A DNA stretch of 64,000 nt from BJGN01 sp041159865 (lineage in GTDB: Bacteria; Bacteroidota; Bacteroidia; Chitinophagales; Saprospiraceae), in the NCBI GenBank assembly GCA_041159865.1, contig JBEAXK010000079.1, positions 1 through 64,000 on the forward strand, in the 5' to 3' direction. Below the pieces are notes generated by a model. The model searched no databases. It had not been told where the DNA came from and worked only from the letters and a program-made list of their open reading frames with translations. Shown here piece after piece: positions 35,254 through 45,500 of this stretch. The position numbers and the translations under genes were made by a program. The number at the start of each line of letters is the position of its first letter. Within the stretch, counting starts at the first letter, position 1.

Positions 35254-35568
35254 ATGAGAAAAGCAGATTTGGTAGTTTCCGTTTCTGAAAAGACAGGCGT
35301 TCCAAAAGTAGATGTTTTGGTCGCAATGGAAGCTTTCTTTAAAGAAGTTAAGATTTCACTGGCAGAAGGTGAGAATGTTTATATTCGTGGCTTTGGTAGC
35401 TTTATTATCAAAAAAAGAGCTAAGAAAATAGGCAGACATATTAAACGCAATGTTGCAATCGAAATTCCAGAACATTTCATCCCGGCATTTAAACCAGCAA
35501 AGGTTTTTGTTGAGCAAGTTAAAAATAATGTAACCTCATTGCCTTCCGATGAGGATATGGAAGATTAA
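35254..35568 (+). CDS. HU/IHF-type DNA-binding protein
   Basis: 104 residues from the ATG at 35254; an upstream extension to 35176 is AT-rich leader. The HU fold is clear: MRKADLVVSVSEKTGVPK, the IRGFGSFIIKKRAKKIGRH beta-arm entry and the AFKPAKVF ending, followed by an acidic tail (SLPSDEDMED). The DNA-binding arm has RHIKRNVAIEIPEH in place of the canonical RNP-x-T-G, as in several Bacteroidota HU paralogues. First gene of the run leading to rng. Confidence 0.9.
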   Translation: MRKADLVVSVSEKTGVPKVDVLVAMEAFFKEVKISLAEGENVYIRGFGSFIIKKRAKKIGRHIKRNVAIEIPEHFIPAFKPAKVFVEQVKNNVTSLPSDEDMED

Positions 35569-35594
35569 TCATTTTTAGTATCCTTTCCAGCACT

Positions 35595-36383
35595 ATGCAT
35601 AAAGTTCATTATCTTGTTTTGTTTTTGTCGTTCTTATTACTCCTAACAATGTATATTGGTTGCGAAACAAAAGCTGCCGATGTTAAAGAAATTGCCAAAA
35701 CAAGATCCCTGGTTGTAGAAAATACTACACGCGAAGTGTTAGAAATGTATGCAAAAAAAGAACTTGGTTCTACCGATTTGCTTCTCCTCGAAAATCTAAA
35801 TAAGGATTTAGATAAAAATACTGATCTGAATAAAAAAGCAGAAATTGCCCGAAAGCTTTCTGCAAAATGGTTTGATTTAGGTCATCCAGCCGTTGCTGGG
35901 TCTTATGCTGAAATGGTCGCTGAGTGGTTTCCTTCTGCTGAAGCATGGTCTATTGCCGGTACTACTTTTGGTCAGGCAATTCCTCAAAAAGAAGATGCTA
36001 AAGTTAGAGAATTCGCTGCTAATCATGCCGTTACTTCTTTTGAAAATGCAATTTCTCTTGCTCCAGATGAATGGACCAACAAACTCAATCTGGCTCTTGT
36101 GTTAACGGATGTTCCACCTCAGGATAATCCAATGAAAGGTGTAAAAATGTTGCTGGAATTGAATAACAACTATCCAGATAATGCCAGAATTCTTTTTCAT
36201 TTGGGTCGCTTAGCGATTCAGACAGGACAATTTGAAAAGGCTGTCGAAAGATTGGAGAAATCTTTGGAACTTGATGATGCTCAACCTCAAATTTATTGCT
36301 TACTTGAAAGGGCCTATCGTGAAACTTCAAAATCTGATCTGGCCAACATGGCCGCAGATAAATGTCGGAATTCAATAAAATAA
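35595..36383 (+). CDS. TPR-repeat lipoprotein
   Basis: 262 residues; N-terminal signal with lipobox MYIGC (Cys23). The C-terminal two thirds form tetratricopeptide repeats (e.g. AVTSFENAISLAPDEWTNKL, ARILFHLGRLAIQTGQFEKA). Likely a scaffold for protein-protein contacts at the periplasmic face. It lies 26 bases after the HU gene and 27 before the mS38-like gene; HU, TPR and rng neighbourhoods of this kind recur in Bacteroidota. Confidence 0.85.
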   Translation: MHKVHYLVLFLSFLLLLTMYIGCETKAADVKEIAKTRSLVVENTTREVLEMYAKKELGSTDLLLLENLNKDLDKNTDLNKKAEIARKLSAKWFDLGHPAVAGSYAEMVAEWFPSAEAWSIAGTTFGQAIPQKEDAKVREFAANHAVTSFENAISLAPDEWTNKLNLALVLTDVPPQDNPMKGVKMLLELNNNYPDNARILFHLGRLAIQTGQFEKAVERLEKSLELDDAQPQIYCLLERAYRETSKSDLANMAADKCRNSIK

Positions 36384-36410
36384 TTTTTAAACTCTTAAAA
36401 AAAGAATATT

Positions 36411-36506
36411 ATGCCATGTGGAAAAAAGCGTAAAAGACATAAAATTGCTTCTCACAAAAGAAAAAAAAGATTACGCAAAAATCGTCATAAGAAAAAAAAT
36501 AGATAG
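36411..36506 (+). CDS. AURKAIP1/COX24 domain mini-protein (mS38-like ribosomal protein)
   Basis: 31 residues, MPCGKKRKRHKIASHKRKKR then LRKNRHKKKNR. More than half of the residues are Lys or Arg, and the KKRKRHK-x-x-x-HKRKKRLRKNRHKKK pattern is that of Bacteroidota proteins annotated as AURKAIP1/COX24 domain, related to the mitochondrial ribosomal protein mS38. It is probably a constitutive ribosome-associated peptide. It is too short for most gene finders. It sits 27 bases after the TPR gene and 171 before rng. Confidence 0.88.
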   Translation: MPCGKKRKRHKIASHKRKKRLRKNRHKKKNR

Positions 36507-36526
36507 TATTTAGTCCTGCTTTAGGG

Positions 36527-36647
36527 GCTATAGGGAATGTATTTTTGTTTCCACTACCATCAGTGGTTAATTAAGCGAATTGTCTGCTTTTTATCGTAGA
36601 TAATTCGCTTAATCATAACCCTATTCTTGTTTGTATAGGAACATTCC
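36527..36647 (+). promoter_or_regulatory. structured leader upstream of rng
   Basis: An outer stem GGAATGT (36534-36540) with ACATTCC (36641-36647) encloses two hairpins: CCACT/AGTGG (36551-36566) and a perfect 12-bp stem ATTAAGCGAATT/AATTCGCTTAAT (36570-36613). The GTG start of rng is 30 bases after the outer stem. A three-way-junction leader before an RNase E/G gene fits autoregulation by cleavage of its own mRNA, as known for E. coli rne. Alternatively the inner stem terminates the upstream operon. Confidence 0.5.
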
Positions 36648-36677
36648 TTCGCTTGCCTTCTTCTAAATTATTTTCTT

Positions 36678-38231
36678 GTGGAAAAAGAACTTGTCATTTC
36701 CTCGACTTCAACAGAAGTGGAAATCGCATTGATTGAAAATGCACATCTCGTAGAAATTCATTCGCAAAAAGTTAATAATAACTTTACTGTGGGGGATATA
36801 TTTTTGGGGAGTGTTAAAAAATTAATGCCCGGCTTAAATGCTGCTTTTATTGAAATAGGTCATAATAAGGACGCTTTTTTACATTATACTGACTTAGGTC
36901 CCAAACTTAAATCTTTAATTAGATTTACTCAAAATGCCGTTAACGGCAGCCAAAATACCCCTGGCTTAGATAACTTCGTTTTGGATCCTGAAATATTGAA
37001 AACAGGAAGAATAGACCAGGTACTTGCTAAACGTGATTTAATCCTCGTTCAGGTTCTAAAAGAACCCATTTCTACCAAAGGTCCACGACTTAGTTGTGAA
37101 ATTACTATCCCAGGTAGATTTCTTGTCCTTACTCCATTTTCTGATGTCGTGGCCGTTTCTAAAAAAATTGCCAATAATGAAGAAAGAAAAAGATTAAAAC
37201 TGCTAATTGAAAGTATAAAACCTAAAAATTTTGGGATTATCGTTCGAACAGCTGCTGAAGGTAAATTGGTGGCTGATCTGCATGAGGAACTCGGCTTTAT
37301 GATGGCTAAATGGAATGATTTGTTTTCTTCCCTCCATAAAGGTGCTGCTCCTTTGAAATTACTTAGCGAGCTTGATAAAACTTCAAGTATCCTTAGAGAT
37401 CTTCTCAGTGATTCTTTTAATAAAATTTTAGTCGACGATAAAGACCTATATCAAAGTATAAGGAATTATCTGGCTACCATTGCTCCCGATCAGGTTGGTA
37501 TCGTTCAATTGTATAAAGGTAATAGTCCCATTTTTGAGTCCATGGGCATTATCAAGCAAATTAAATCTTCCTTTGGAAAAACAGCTTCCCTTCCAAGTGG
37601 TGCCTATCTGGTGATAGAACATACGGAAGCCATGCATGTTATCGATGTTAATAGCGGTCATAAAATGAGCTCCCAAAATGCAGATGAAGCCATTATGAGA
37701 GTAAATGTGGAAGCTGCTGCGGAAATCGCCAGGCAATTGAGGTTGAGGGATATTGGTGGAATCATTATTGTCGATTTTATCGACATGAAAAATGCGGAAT
37801 TTAAAAAGGACTTGCTAAGCGTTATGCGTGCAGCAATGAAAAAAGACAGAGCACAACATACGATTTTGCCTTTAAGTAAATTTGGCTTAATGCAAATTAC
37901 CCGCCAACGCGTTCGACCTGAAGTTAAAATAGATACCACAGAGGTATGTCCTACCTGTAATGGTACGGGTAAAATAAATCCTTCTATTCTTATTGTAGAT
38001 GATATTGAACGAGATTTAAATTTTATTTTTCAATCCAGACCATCAGCAAAAATTACAATCGTAACACACCCTTATATTGATGCTTATCTTAAAAAGGGCT
38101 TCATAAGCAAACAAATGAAATGGTCACTTCACCACTTTAAGTGGATTCGTATTACTCCTTCCAATGAACAACATATTTCAGGGTATAAATTCTTTGATGA
38201 AAATAATGATCAAATTAGGCTGAATTCTTGA
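36678..38231 (+). CDS. rng: ribonuclease G/E family endoribonuclease
   Basis: 517 residues from a GTG start. An S1 RNA-binding domain at about 38-100 (VGDIFLGSVKKLMPGLNAAF) carries a family-typical insertion. The catalytic RNase E/G core follows, with VIDVNSGH, GIIIVDFIDM (magnesium-binding Asp residues) and the zinc-link CPTCNGTGK. It processes rRNA and mRNA 5'-monophosphate-dependently. At this length and without a long C-terminal scaffold it is RNase G-like. It begins after a structured leader. Confidence 0.94.
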   Translation: MEKELVISSTSTEVEIALIENAHLVEIHSQKVNNNFTVGDIFLGSVKKLMPGLNAAFIEIGHNKDAFLHYTDLGPKLKSLIRFTQNAVNGSQNTPGLDNFVLDPEILKTGRIDQVLAKRDLILVQVLKEPISTKGPRLSCEITIPGRFLVLTPFSDVVAVSKKIANNEERKRLKLLIESIKPKNFGIIVRTAAEGKLVADLHEELGFMMAKWNDLFSSLHKGAAPLKLLSELDKTSSILRDLLSDSFNKILVDDKDLYQSIRNYLATIAPDQVGIVQLYKGNSPIFESMGIIKQIKSSFGKTASLPSGAYLVIEHTEAMHVIDVNSGHKMSSQNADEAIMRVNVEAAAEIARQLRLRDIGGIIIVDFIDMKNAEFKKDLLSVMRAAMKKDRAQHTILPLSKFGLMQITRQRVRPEVKIDTTEVCPTCNGTGKINPSILIVDDIERDLNFIFQSRPSAKITIVTHPYIDAYLKKGFISKQMKWSLHHFKWIRITPSNEQHISGYKFFDENNDQIRLNS

Positions 38232-38236
38232 TTTTG

Positions 38237-38335
38237 TCAGTTCATTGGACATCCACATCCTGTTTTACAAGAACTTATAAAGATACTAATCAATATAGTT
38301 AGAATAGTAACAAGGTCTGTTTTTGGTTTTTTCAT
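38237..38335 (-). CDS. tiny Cys-rich lipoprotein
   Basis: 32 residues, with a basic start MKKPKTD, a hydrophobic helix, then lipobox FISSC and a mature tail of only ten residues, CKTGCGCPMN. The SCKTGCGCPM end recurs in very short Bacteroidota lipoproteins. After lipidation the product would be a decapeptide with three Cys. Function unknown. It is convergent with rng, with 5 bases between stops. It would be missed by a 60-codon cut-off. Confidence 0.65.
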   Translation of the reverse strand: MKKPKTDLVTILTILISIFISSCKTGCGCPMN

Positions 38336-38424
38336 TATTTAAGGATAATTTAATAACATATTTACAACAAGTTAATATTTTGCCACCAATTTTGTTCTTT
38401 TAAAAGTTCAAATTTGTTAAATAT

Positions 38425-39564
38425 ATGACGGTCTTTTATAAGAATGATACAGTTTTAAAAAGTAATTTGTTTACTGAGAATAAGGAACCAGCTATTTTGG
38501 TGACTCCTTTAGATTGGGGACTGGGTCATGCTACCCGATGTATTCCTGTTATTCGTCATTTATTAAACCTAAACCAGCCTGTACTTCTTGGTGGTTGCGG
38601 CGATTCTCTTAAAGTATTGCGACTGGAGTTTCCTAATCTGCCTTTTGTTGAATTTCCAGCATTTAATATGCGATATCCCAAAGAAAATATGCTCTGGAAT
38701 GTCGCGCTAAAATTACCCCAGCTTCTTTCGACCTTTATTAAGGAACAACAATTGGTGAAATTGCTATTGAAACAAAATAAAATTAAAGCTATTATTTCGG
38801 ATAATCGGTATGGTTGCTTCCATCCCGATATTCCTTCCATTCTGATTACACACCAGGTTTATCCGATATTTCCTATACCCTCTGTTGAAAAAAGGGTTCA
38901 GAAATATGTTCTTCATCTGATAAATCAATTTAATGCTTGTTGGATTCCTGATATGCCCGATGAATCTTCCTCTCTGGCGGGTAAATTGGCTCATCCAGTT
39001 ATTCAAAACGCCAGATTTATAGGACCATTAAGTAGGTTGTTTCCCCAGGAATTAAATTCAGATCCGATTTATAAAGTACTGTTTTTACTTTCAGGACCAG
39101 AACCCCAGCGTTCTTATCTGGAATCTAAAATTAGAAATCAGGTGGGGGAGTTAGAGGGAAATTTTGCTCTTGTTCAGGGTCTTCCAAATAAAGCTGATTC
39201 TCCCGCTACTAAGGTTGGAAATCTTCAAATATTCTCTTATCTGCAAGCAGATGAACTTTCCAGGTTAATTGCAAATAGCCAAATTATTCTTTGTAGAGCT
39301 GGTTATAGTACCTTAATGGATCTCGCTTTTTTTGGGAAAAAAGCCATTTTTATACCTACTCCAGGTCAAACTGAACAGATTTATTTAGCCGATCAATTAC
39401 AAGAGGCAAATAGGGGGGTTACTGTTTCTCAAAATCAATTTAGATTGGCAGATACCATCGATAAAGCAGAAAAAACAACAGGTTTACCCTCCTATAAACC
39501 AAATGTTGGGGAGGATTTATTGTCTGAAGCAATTCAGGATTTGTTGAGCCAATGTAAAAAATAA
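38425..39564 (+). CDS. MurG-like glycosyltransferase (GT-B)
   Basis: 379 residues. The N-terminal domain opens LVTPLDWGLGHATRCIPVIR, the glycine-rich loop with HAxR of GT28/MurG-like enzymes. The C-terminal domain carries ILCRAGYSTLMDLAFFGKKA and IPTPGQTEQIYLA, a nucleotide-sugar-binding signature (GYST, PGQTEQ). Unlike MurG there is no lipid-carrier motif I can identify, so it is an uncharacterised retaining or inverting transferase. No membrane helices are visible. It ends 1 base from the convergent pth. Confidence 0.82.
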   Translation: MTVFYKNDTVLKSNLFTENKEPAILVTPLDWGLGHATRCIPVIRHLLNLNQPVLLGGCGDSLKVLRLEFPNLPFVEFPAFNMRYPKENMLWNVALKLPQLLSTFIKEQQLVKLLLKQNKIKAIISDNRYGCFHPDIPSILITHQVYPIFPIPSVEKRVQKYVLHLINQFNACWIPDMPDESSSLAGKLAHPVIQNARFIGPLSRLFPQELNSDPIYKVLFLLSGPEPQRSYLESKIRNQVGELEGNFALVQGLPNKADSPATKVGNLQIFSYLQADELSRLIANSQIILCRAGYSTLMDLAFFGKKAIFIPTPGQTEQIYLADQLQEANRGVTVSQNQFRLADTIDKAEKTTGLPSYKPNVGEDLLSEAIQDLLSQCKK

Positions 39565-39565
39565 G

Positions 39566-40126
39566 CTATTTATTTACTTCATTCATAGCCAGACTAATTC
39601 CAAGAGACACGAACCTTTTTGTAGCATCGCAGCTTTTGGATATAATGGAGTCTAAGGTCTTTTTTTCTTCTTCACTCCATTCACCAAGCACATAATCAAC
39701 CTGAACTCCTTTTTGGTCAGGACGACTTATGCCAATCCTAAGTCTCGGATATTCTGTTGTATTCAGAATGGCCTGAATATCCTTTAACCCATTGTGCCCA
39801 CCGTCACTACCCCTGGGTTTTAATCGCACTGTTCCAAAATCAAAATTTAAATCATCTAAAATGACAAGTAAATGAGCCTTTTCAATTTTTTCTTTTTGCA
39901 TCCAGTAATTAACAGCCTTGCCACTTAAATTCATATACGTAGTCGGCTTAACTAAAATGAGTTGTTTCCCTTTGTATTTTATTTTGGCAATATGTGCCAG
40001 CGTTTCATTTTGAAATGAAACGCCGGCTTCTTTGGCCAATTCATCTACCACCTTGAAACCAATATTATGCCTTGTTTCAGCATACTCAGCTCCCTTGTTT
40101 CCAAGTCCAACAATTAAAAATTTCAT
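39566..40126 (-). CDS. pth: peptidyl-tRNA hydrolase
   Basis: 186 residues. LIVGLGNKGAEYAETRHNIGF at the start carries the conserved Asn and catalytic His; KPTTYMNLSG, LVILDDLNFDFG (catalytic Asp) and SDGGHNGLKDI follow. It releases tRNA from prematurely dropped peptidyl-tRNA. It follows dapD by 10 bases on the same strand. Its usual Bacteroidota partner rplY is absent from this window. Confidence 0.96.
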   Translation of the reverse strand: MKFLIVGLGNKGAEYAETRHNIGFKVVDELAKEAGVSFQNETLAHIAKIKYKGKQLILVKPTTYMNLSGKAVNYWMQKEKIEKAHLLVILDDLNFDFGTVRLKPRGSDGGHNGLKDIQAILNTTEYPRLRIGISRPDQKGVQVDYVLGEWSEEEKKTLDSIISKSCDATKRFVSLGISLAMNEVNK

Positions 40127-40136
40127 GAAATGGGAA

Positions 40137-40955
40137 TTAAACAGCTACATTATGTTCCCTTAAAGCATCGTTTAAGGAAACTTTTTTATCAGTAGATTCT
40201 TTTCTTTTCCCAATGATTAAAGCCGCTGGAACCTGGTATTGTCCAGCTGGGAATGATTTAGTGTAGCTACCAGGAATCACTACTGATCCCGGAGGTACAA
40301 ACCCCTTATGAGTTATTGGTTCTGAGCTTGTTACGTCTATAATATGTGTACTTTTGGTTAAGACCACATTTGCACCTAATACGGCTTCTTTTCCAACCCT
40401 TACCCCCTCAACAACAATGCAACGGGAGCCAATAAAGCAATCATCTTCAATAATCGTTGGGGTTGCCTGAAGAGGTTCTAATACCCCACCGATGCCAACG
40501 CCACCACTTAAATGGACATTTCTTCCTATTTGAGCACAGGAACCAACCGTTGCCCAGGTGTCAACCATGGTTCCGCTTCCAACCCACGCGCCAATATTTA
40601 CATAAGAAGGCATTAAAATAACTCCTTTCTCCAGGAAGGATCCGTGTCTGGCAATGGCGTGAGGAACCACACGGACACCTTGAGCGGCATACCCTCTTTT
40701 TAGGGGTATTTTGTCGTGAAACTCAAAAGGACCTACTTCAATAGTTTCCATCTCACTAATGGGGAAATATAATACAACGGCTTTTTTAATCCACTCATTT
40801 ACTTGCCATTCTCCAGTTTCACCAGGTTCTGCAACACGCAATTTTCCTTTATCTAATTGATCGATAACGGATAAAATAGCTTCCTTGGTATTGTTTTCTT
40901 TTAAAAGCTCCCTGTTATCCCAGGCAGCTTCAATAATTTGCTTCTCGTTAAGCAT
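40137..40955 (-). CDS. dapD: 2,3,4,5-tetrahydropyridine-2,6-dicarboxylate N-succinyltransferase
   Basis: 272 residues, the usual DapD length. A helical N-terminus with RVAEPGETGEWQVNEWIKKA is followed by a left-handed beta-helix of hexapeptide repeats (VMPSYVNIGAWVGSGTMVDT, WATVGSCAQIGRNVHLSGG) and PVKTFPAGQ-like SYTKSFPAGQ. It transfers succinate from succinyl-CoA to tetrahydrodipicolinate in lysine and diaminopimelate synthesis. It lies between the secreted protein gene and pth, closely spaced. Confidence 0.96.
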   Translation of the reverse strand: MLNEKQIIEAAWDNRELLKENNTKEAILSVIDQLDKGKLRVAEPGETGEWQVNEWIKKAVVLYFPISEMETIEVGPFEFHDKIPLKRGYAAQGVRVVPHAIARHGSFLEKGVILMPSYVNIGAWVGSGTMVDTWATVGSCAQIGRNVHLSGGVGIGGVLEPLQATPTIIEDDCFIGSRCIVVEGVRVGKEAVLGANVVLTKSTHIIDVTSSEPITHKGFVPPGSVVIPGSYTKSFPAGQYQVPAALIIGKRKESTDKKVSLNDALREHNVAV

Positions 40956-40978
40956 CTGTTATTTGTTTGGGTAATAAA

Positions 40979-42403
40979 TTAAAATTCTAACCTGGCTAAT
41001 CGAAGTCTTCCCCTTCGTTCACTGGGTATAATGATTCGATTGGCACTTACTTGCAAAGCATCTTTAAAACGAAGCCTTATTTTTTGATTCTCAGTACTTA
41101 AAATACTCTTTCTCTCTGATTTTCCATCGCCTCTTAATAAATATTCACTTACCGTGTTTTCATATTTTATTTCATCATTAAACAGTAAATGCAATTTTTC
41201 AGGTGTTCTGAAAATAAAAAAGGAGGAAAATGCACCCATGTCGTCTTGGGAATATTGTTTTTTGTAAAGAACGGATTGCCAGTGAAATTCGCCCCCTGGA
41301 TTGACAGCAATGATAAAAATATCATTATAATAATAATCTACAATGCTTCGACTAAAATTATCATACATCATCCTGTTCATATTACTTATTCTCCTTTCCA
41401 TGTCCTGAGACTCTTCGCCAACGATCAATACTCCACCATCTCGCCTTAATATAAGGTCTGAAATACTGATATTCATGATACCTTTGTTATTGCGGGAATC
41501 TTTACCCTCTAGATCAGATACAAATCTGTCATTAAATGGCTGAAGTTTTGCCTTCTCCAGATTTCCATCCGGACTAAGGTTTACTAAAAAATATCCTTCT
41601 GCTTTTTCTGGATTTCTGTTATAATAGAATCCAGATGCAATTAATTTTTTATTCAGATTATCAAAAATAAAACGCGCATCATAAACAATCTTTTCACCTA
41701 AATGTATGGTCGATATTTTAGGACCTGAATGCCCTTTTCCATATATGATTAATCTAAAATGCCCTTCTTCTCTTCGCTGTTTATATACACTTTCTTGTAT
41801 GAAAGAATACATATTTCCTTCATTATCAACAGAAACAGAAATTGGATTTTCAAAATTACTGTAATTGTCTATGACAATTCTTTTCTCCCAGAGTAAGTCC
41901 ATAGATTGATTGTCGAGTACAAATGCATGTAATTCATTTCCTTTATCTATAGCATAAAATAATACCTTGTTCTTATCTTCAGATAGGACCATTTCATATT
42001 CAGGAAAAAATACAACGAATCCCATATTAAGCAGCGTGCTTGTGTCTTTTAAATTGGCGGAAGGATCGTATCTGTTGGCGCGGATATAGGTGTCTCCTTG
42101 TTGTCTAACCTGATAAATGAGAGTGAAATCATTTTCCCTGACATTATAGCCCAAAATACTGATTTGCTTTTTTTCGAAATTTAACTCTTTGGTCCAGGTG
42201 TTTCTCATTGTTTCATCAAAGCCAGCAACCTCATATTTGAGACCTATAGTACTCATCATCAATGCATTTCCCTTTATTTCACCCAATATATCATATTTCA
42301 CTTCACTTCGCAAAGGGATTTCATCGGAAACAATCAGCTTTTGACTGAATCCAAAGGAATAACTGAAAAAAATAATAAAAGTCGCTATCCATTTCATAAT
42401 CAT
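40979..42403 (-). CDS. secreted protein with predicted beta-propeller, unknown function
   Basis: 474 residues (or 472 from the third codon, MKWIATF). The signal peptide ends at FGFSQ. The remainder is rich in beta-strand segments of about 45 residues each with a central W or F and G-x-(L/I)-L-x-x-G pattern (e.g. GGVLIVGEE, GNMYSFIQES), resembling a beta-propeller. No enzyme motif was recognised. It has no T9SS tail and is probably periplasmic. It starts 24 bases upstream of dapD and may share its transcript. Confidence 0.6.
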   Translation of the reverse strand: MIMKWIATFIIFFSYSFGFSQKLIVSDEIPLRSEVKYDILGEIKGNALMMSTIGLKYEVAGFDETMRNTWTKELNFEKKQISILGYNVRENDFTLIYQVRQQGDTYIRANRYDPSANLKDTSTLLNMGFVVFFPEYEMVLSEDKNKVLFYAIDKGNELHAFVLDNQSMDLLWEKRIVIDNYSNFENPISVSVDNEGNMYSFIQESVYKQRREEGHFRLIIYGKGHSGPKISTIHLGEKIVYDARFIFDNLNKKLIASGFYYNRNPEKAEGYFLVNLSPDGNLEKAKLQPFNDRFVSDLEGKDSRNNKGIMNISISDLILRRDGGVLIVGEESQDMERRISNMNRMMYDNFSRSIVDYYYNDIFIIAVNPGGEFHWQSVLYKKQYSQDDMGAFSSFFIFRTPEKLHLLFNDEIKYENTVSEYLLRGDGKSERKSILSTENQKIRLRFKDALQVSANRIIIPSERRGRLRLARLEF

Positions 42404-42502
42404 AAATGTAACTTTTTTCGACGTAATTATTTCCTATGAGGTTAAGGGTTTATGTAAATAAGTAACTTTAACCTATTATTGTTCAGATAAACGTAAATTT
42501 GT

Positions 42503-45500
42503 ATGAAATTCTTTCCCGCTTTCTTTGTTTTTTGCTCACTTTGGTTTGCTTCACTGGCTCAGAATAGTCCTTCTTGGTTGAGATATCCTTCTATTTCTCC
42601 TGATGGAAATTCAATTGTATTTACCTATAAAGGAGACCTTTGGCTTGTTCCTTCAACCGGTGGAGAAGCTACGCCTCTTACTTTTCATGAGGCACATGAC
42701 TTTATGCCTGTGTGGTCTAATGATAGCAAAACTATCGCATTTTCCTCAGACAGATATGGGAATTTTGATATTTTTTCAATTTCTGTAAATGGAGGAACGC
42801 CCAAAAGAATTACCTATCATTCAGCACCCGATTATCCTTATACCTTTACAGCAGATAATAAACACATCATCTTTGGTTCTTCCCAAAATGACTTGGCTGA
42901 AAACAGACAGTTCCCTGCCAGTTCACAACCTGAAGTTTATCAGGTTCCAGTCAATGGTGGTCAGGTTCAAATAGTTTTGACAACACCCGCTGAAGATATT
43001 TCCTTACATAAAAATGGAAATCTTTGGGTCTATCATGACAAAAAAGGAGGGGAAAATACTTGGAGAAAACATCACGTCTCTGCTATAGCCAGAGATATTT
43101 GGCTATTTAACCAAAAATTAAATAAGCACACAAAATTAACTTCCTTCCCAGGAGAAGATAGAAATCCACTTTTTTCATCTGATGGCAAATCTGTTTATTA
43201 CCTAAGTGAACAGTTTGGAACTTTCAATGTATGTAAATTAAGTCTGGATAACCCGACAAAAATGGAGCAGGTAACAAAATTTACAAAACATCCGGTTCGA
43301 TTCCTTTCACAATCAAATGCAGGTGTCCTTTGCTTCGGCTTCGATGGAAGTATTTATACCTCGAAAGATGGTGGATCCCCAAAATTAGTGGACGTTAAAA
43401 TTTCGAATGAAAATAGAAAAAATAATGAGCAAATTCTTTCTGTTAAAGGTGGAGTTCGCGGTTTAGCCGTATCGCCCGATGCAAAGGAAGTTGCTTATAT
43501 TTACAGAGGAGAGGTTTTTGTGTCTTCTGTAGAAGGGGGTATGACAAAACAAATTACAAAAACACCCGAACAAGAGGTTTCTGTAAGTTTCTCTCCCGAT
43601 GGTAAATCGATTGTTTATGCTTCTGAAAGAGGAAATAAATGGCAGATTTTTCAAACTTCAAGAGTAAGAACAGAAGAACTTTATTTTTCTTCCTCTACCT
43701 TGCTTTCGGAAAAATTATTATTTGTTAATTCAAATAATTGTTACCAGCCTCTATTTTCCCCAGACGGTAAAGAACTTGCCTTTATTGAAAATAGAATGAC
43801 CTTGAAAATCTGGAATAAAGAAAGTGGACAGTTTAGAACCCTTTTAGGCCAGGATCACCTCTTCGCTATGGGTGAAAATGATCAGTATTTTGCCTGGAGT
43901 CCGGATAATAAATGGCTGATCTTTGATTATAGTGTGCCTGGTTCTGCAGTTGGTGAAATTGGACTGGTCGCCGCCGACGGGAAATCAAAACCAATCAATA
44001 TGACAGAAAGTGGCTTTCAAGATTATAATGCTAAATGGGCGCTCGCCGGAGAAGCTATTTTTTGGTTTAGTAATAGAGATGGTCTTAAATCTGTAGCCCA
44101 AAGTGGTAATAGTCAGCTTGATATTTATGCACTCTATTTAACAAAAGAGGCCTTCGATAAATATAGGTTGTCTAAGGAGGAGTTTGCGCTGGCTAAGGAA
44201 ATGGCAGACAAAAAAATTAAAAAAGATTCTACTGCTAAAAAGGATTCGTTGAATATTCTTAATATCGATTGGGAAAATTTAGATTCCAGGAAGGTTAAAT
44301 GGACCTTAAATTCAACTTCAATTTCCGATGCCGTCGTTAGTAAAGACGGTGAAACACTTTATTACCTGGCCAGATACGAAAAGGGTTTTAATCTTTGGTC
44401 ACTAAATCTGAGAACTAAAGAATCAAAAATTGTTTCCAATCTTAATGCTTCAGGTGGAAATTTATTATGGGATAAAGATTTTAAAAATATTTTCTCGAAT
44501 GCCTCAGGTTCGCTGATGAAAATTAATCCGGAATCAGGAAAACAAGAACCCATTTCCATTCAAGGTGAAATGGTACTCCAAGTCGCCGCTGAACGTTTAG
44601 CTATGTTCCATCATGTTTGTTCCAAAACAGAACGTACCTTTTATACCGAATCTTTTCATGGCGTACCCTGGAATGAATATAAAATGGATTATTTAAAATA
44701 TCTTCCCCATGTTTCTAATGGACACGAATTTGCAGAACTTCTCTCTGAATTATTAGGGGAATTAAATATTTCTCATAGCGGTGCCAGATACTTTTCTTCT
44801 AATCCTCAAGATGATGAAACGGCTTCATTAGGTGCATTCTTTGATCCTTCTTTTGAAGGGAATGGTTGGAAAATAAAGGAAATAATCGTGGGTGGACCTC
44901 TTGATAAAGCTGCGCTAAACATTTCTCCTGGTGCTGTTATCACAAGTATCGATGGTCTCCTCTTTAATAAAGAACAGGACCTGGCAGCTTTCCTGAATAG
45001 AAAAGCAAGTAAAAATGTGCTTATCGCGATACAAGATTCAGGAAAATCAAGAGAATTAGTCATCCAGCCAATGAGTCCGTCCGATGAAAGTCGCTTGCTT
45101 TACAAAAGATGGGTGAAAAAAAATCAAGATGAAGTGGATAGGTTATCGGGAGGTAAATTGGGCTATATCCATATACCTGGTATGAACGACGGTGTTTATA
45201 GATCTGTTTTTGAGGAAACAATGGGTAAGTTTTTTAATAAAAGTGGCCTCGTTGTAGATACCCGCTTTAATGGAGGAGGTGACCTAGTTGCAGATTTGGC
45301 TACTTTCTTTTCAGGAAAAAAATTTATGGATTATGCCGTTGATAATAGAAGCGCTGGTTTTGAACCTAATTTTAGATGGACAAAACCTATTATATCATTG
45401 GCAAATGAAGCTAATTACTCCGATGGACATTGCTATGCCTACATGATTAAAGATCTGAACCTGGGTAAATTAGTGGGTCAACCCATCCCCGGTACTTGTA

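Noticed and set aside
40979..42403. Second tricorn-type or S41 protease
   Set aside because: Propeller-like strands are present but no PDZ or S41 catalytic block follows.
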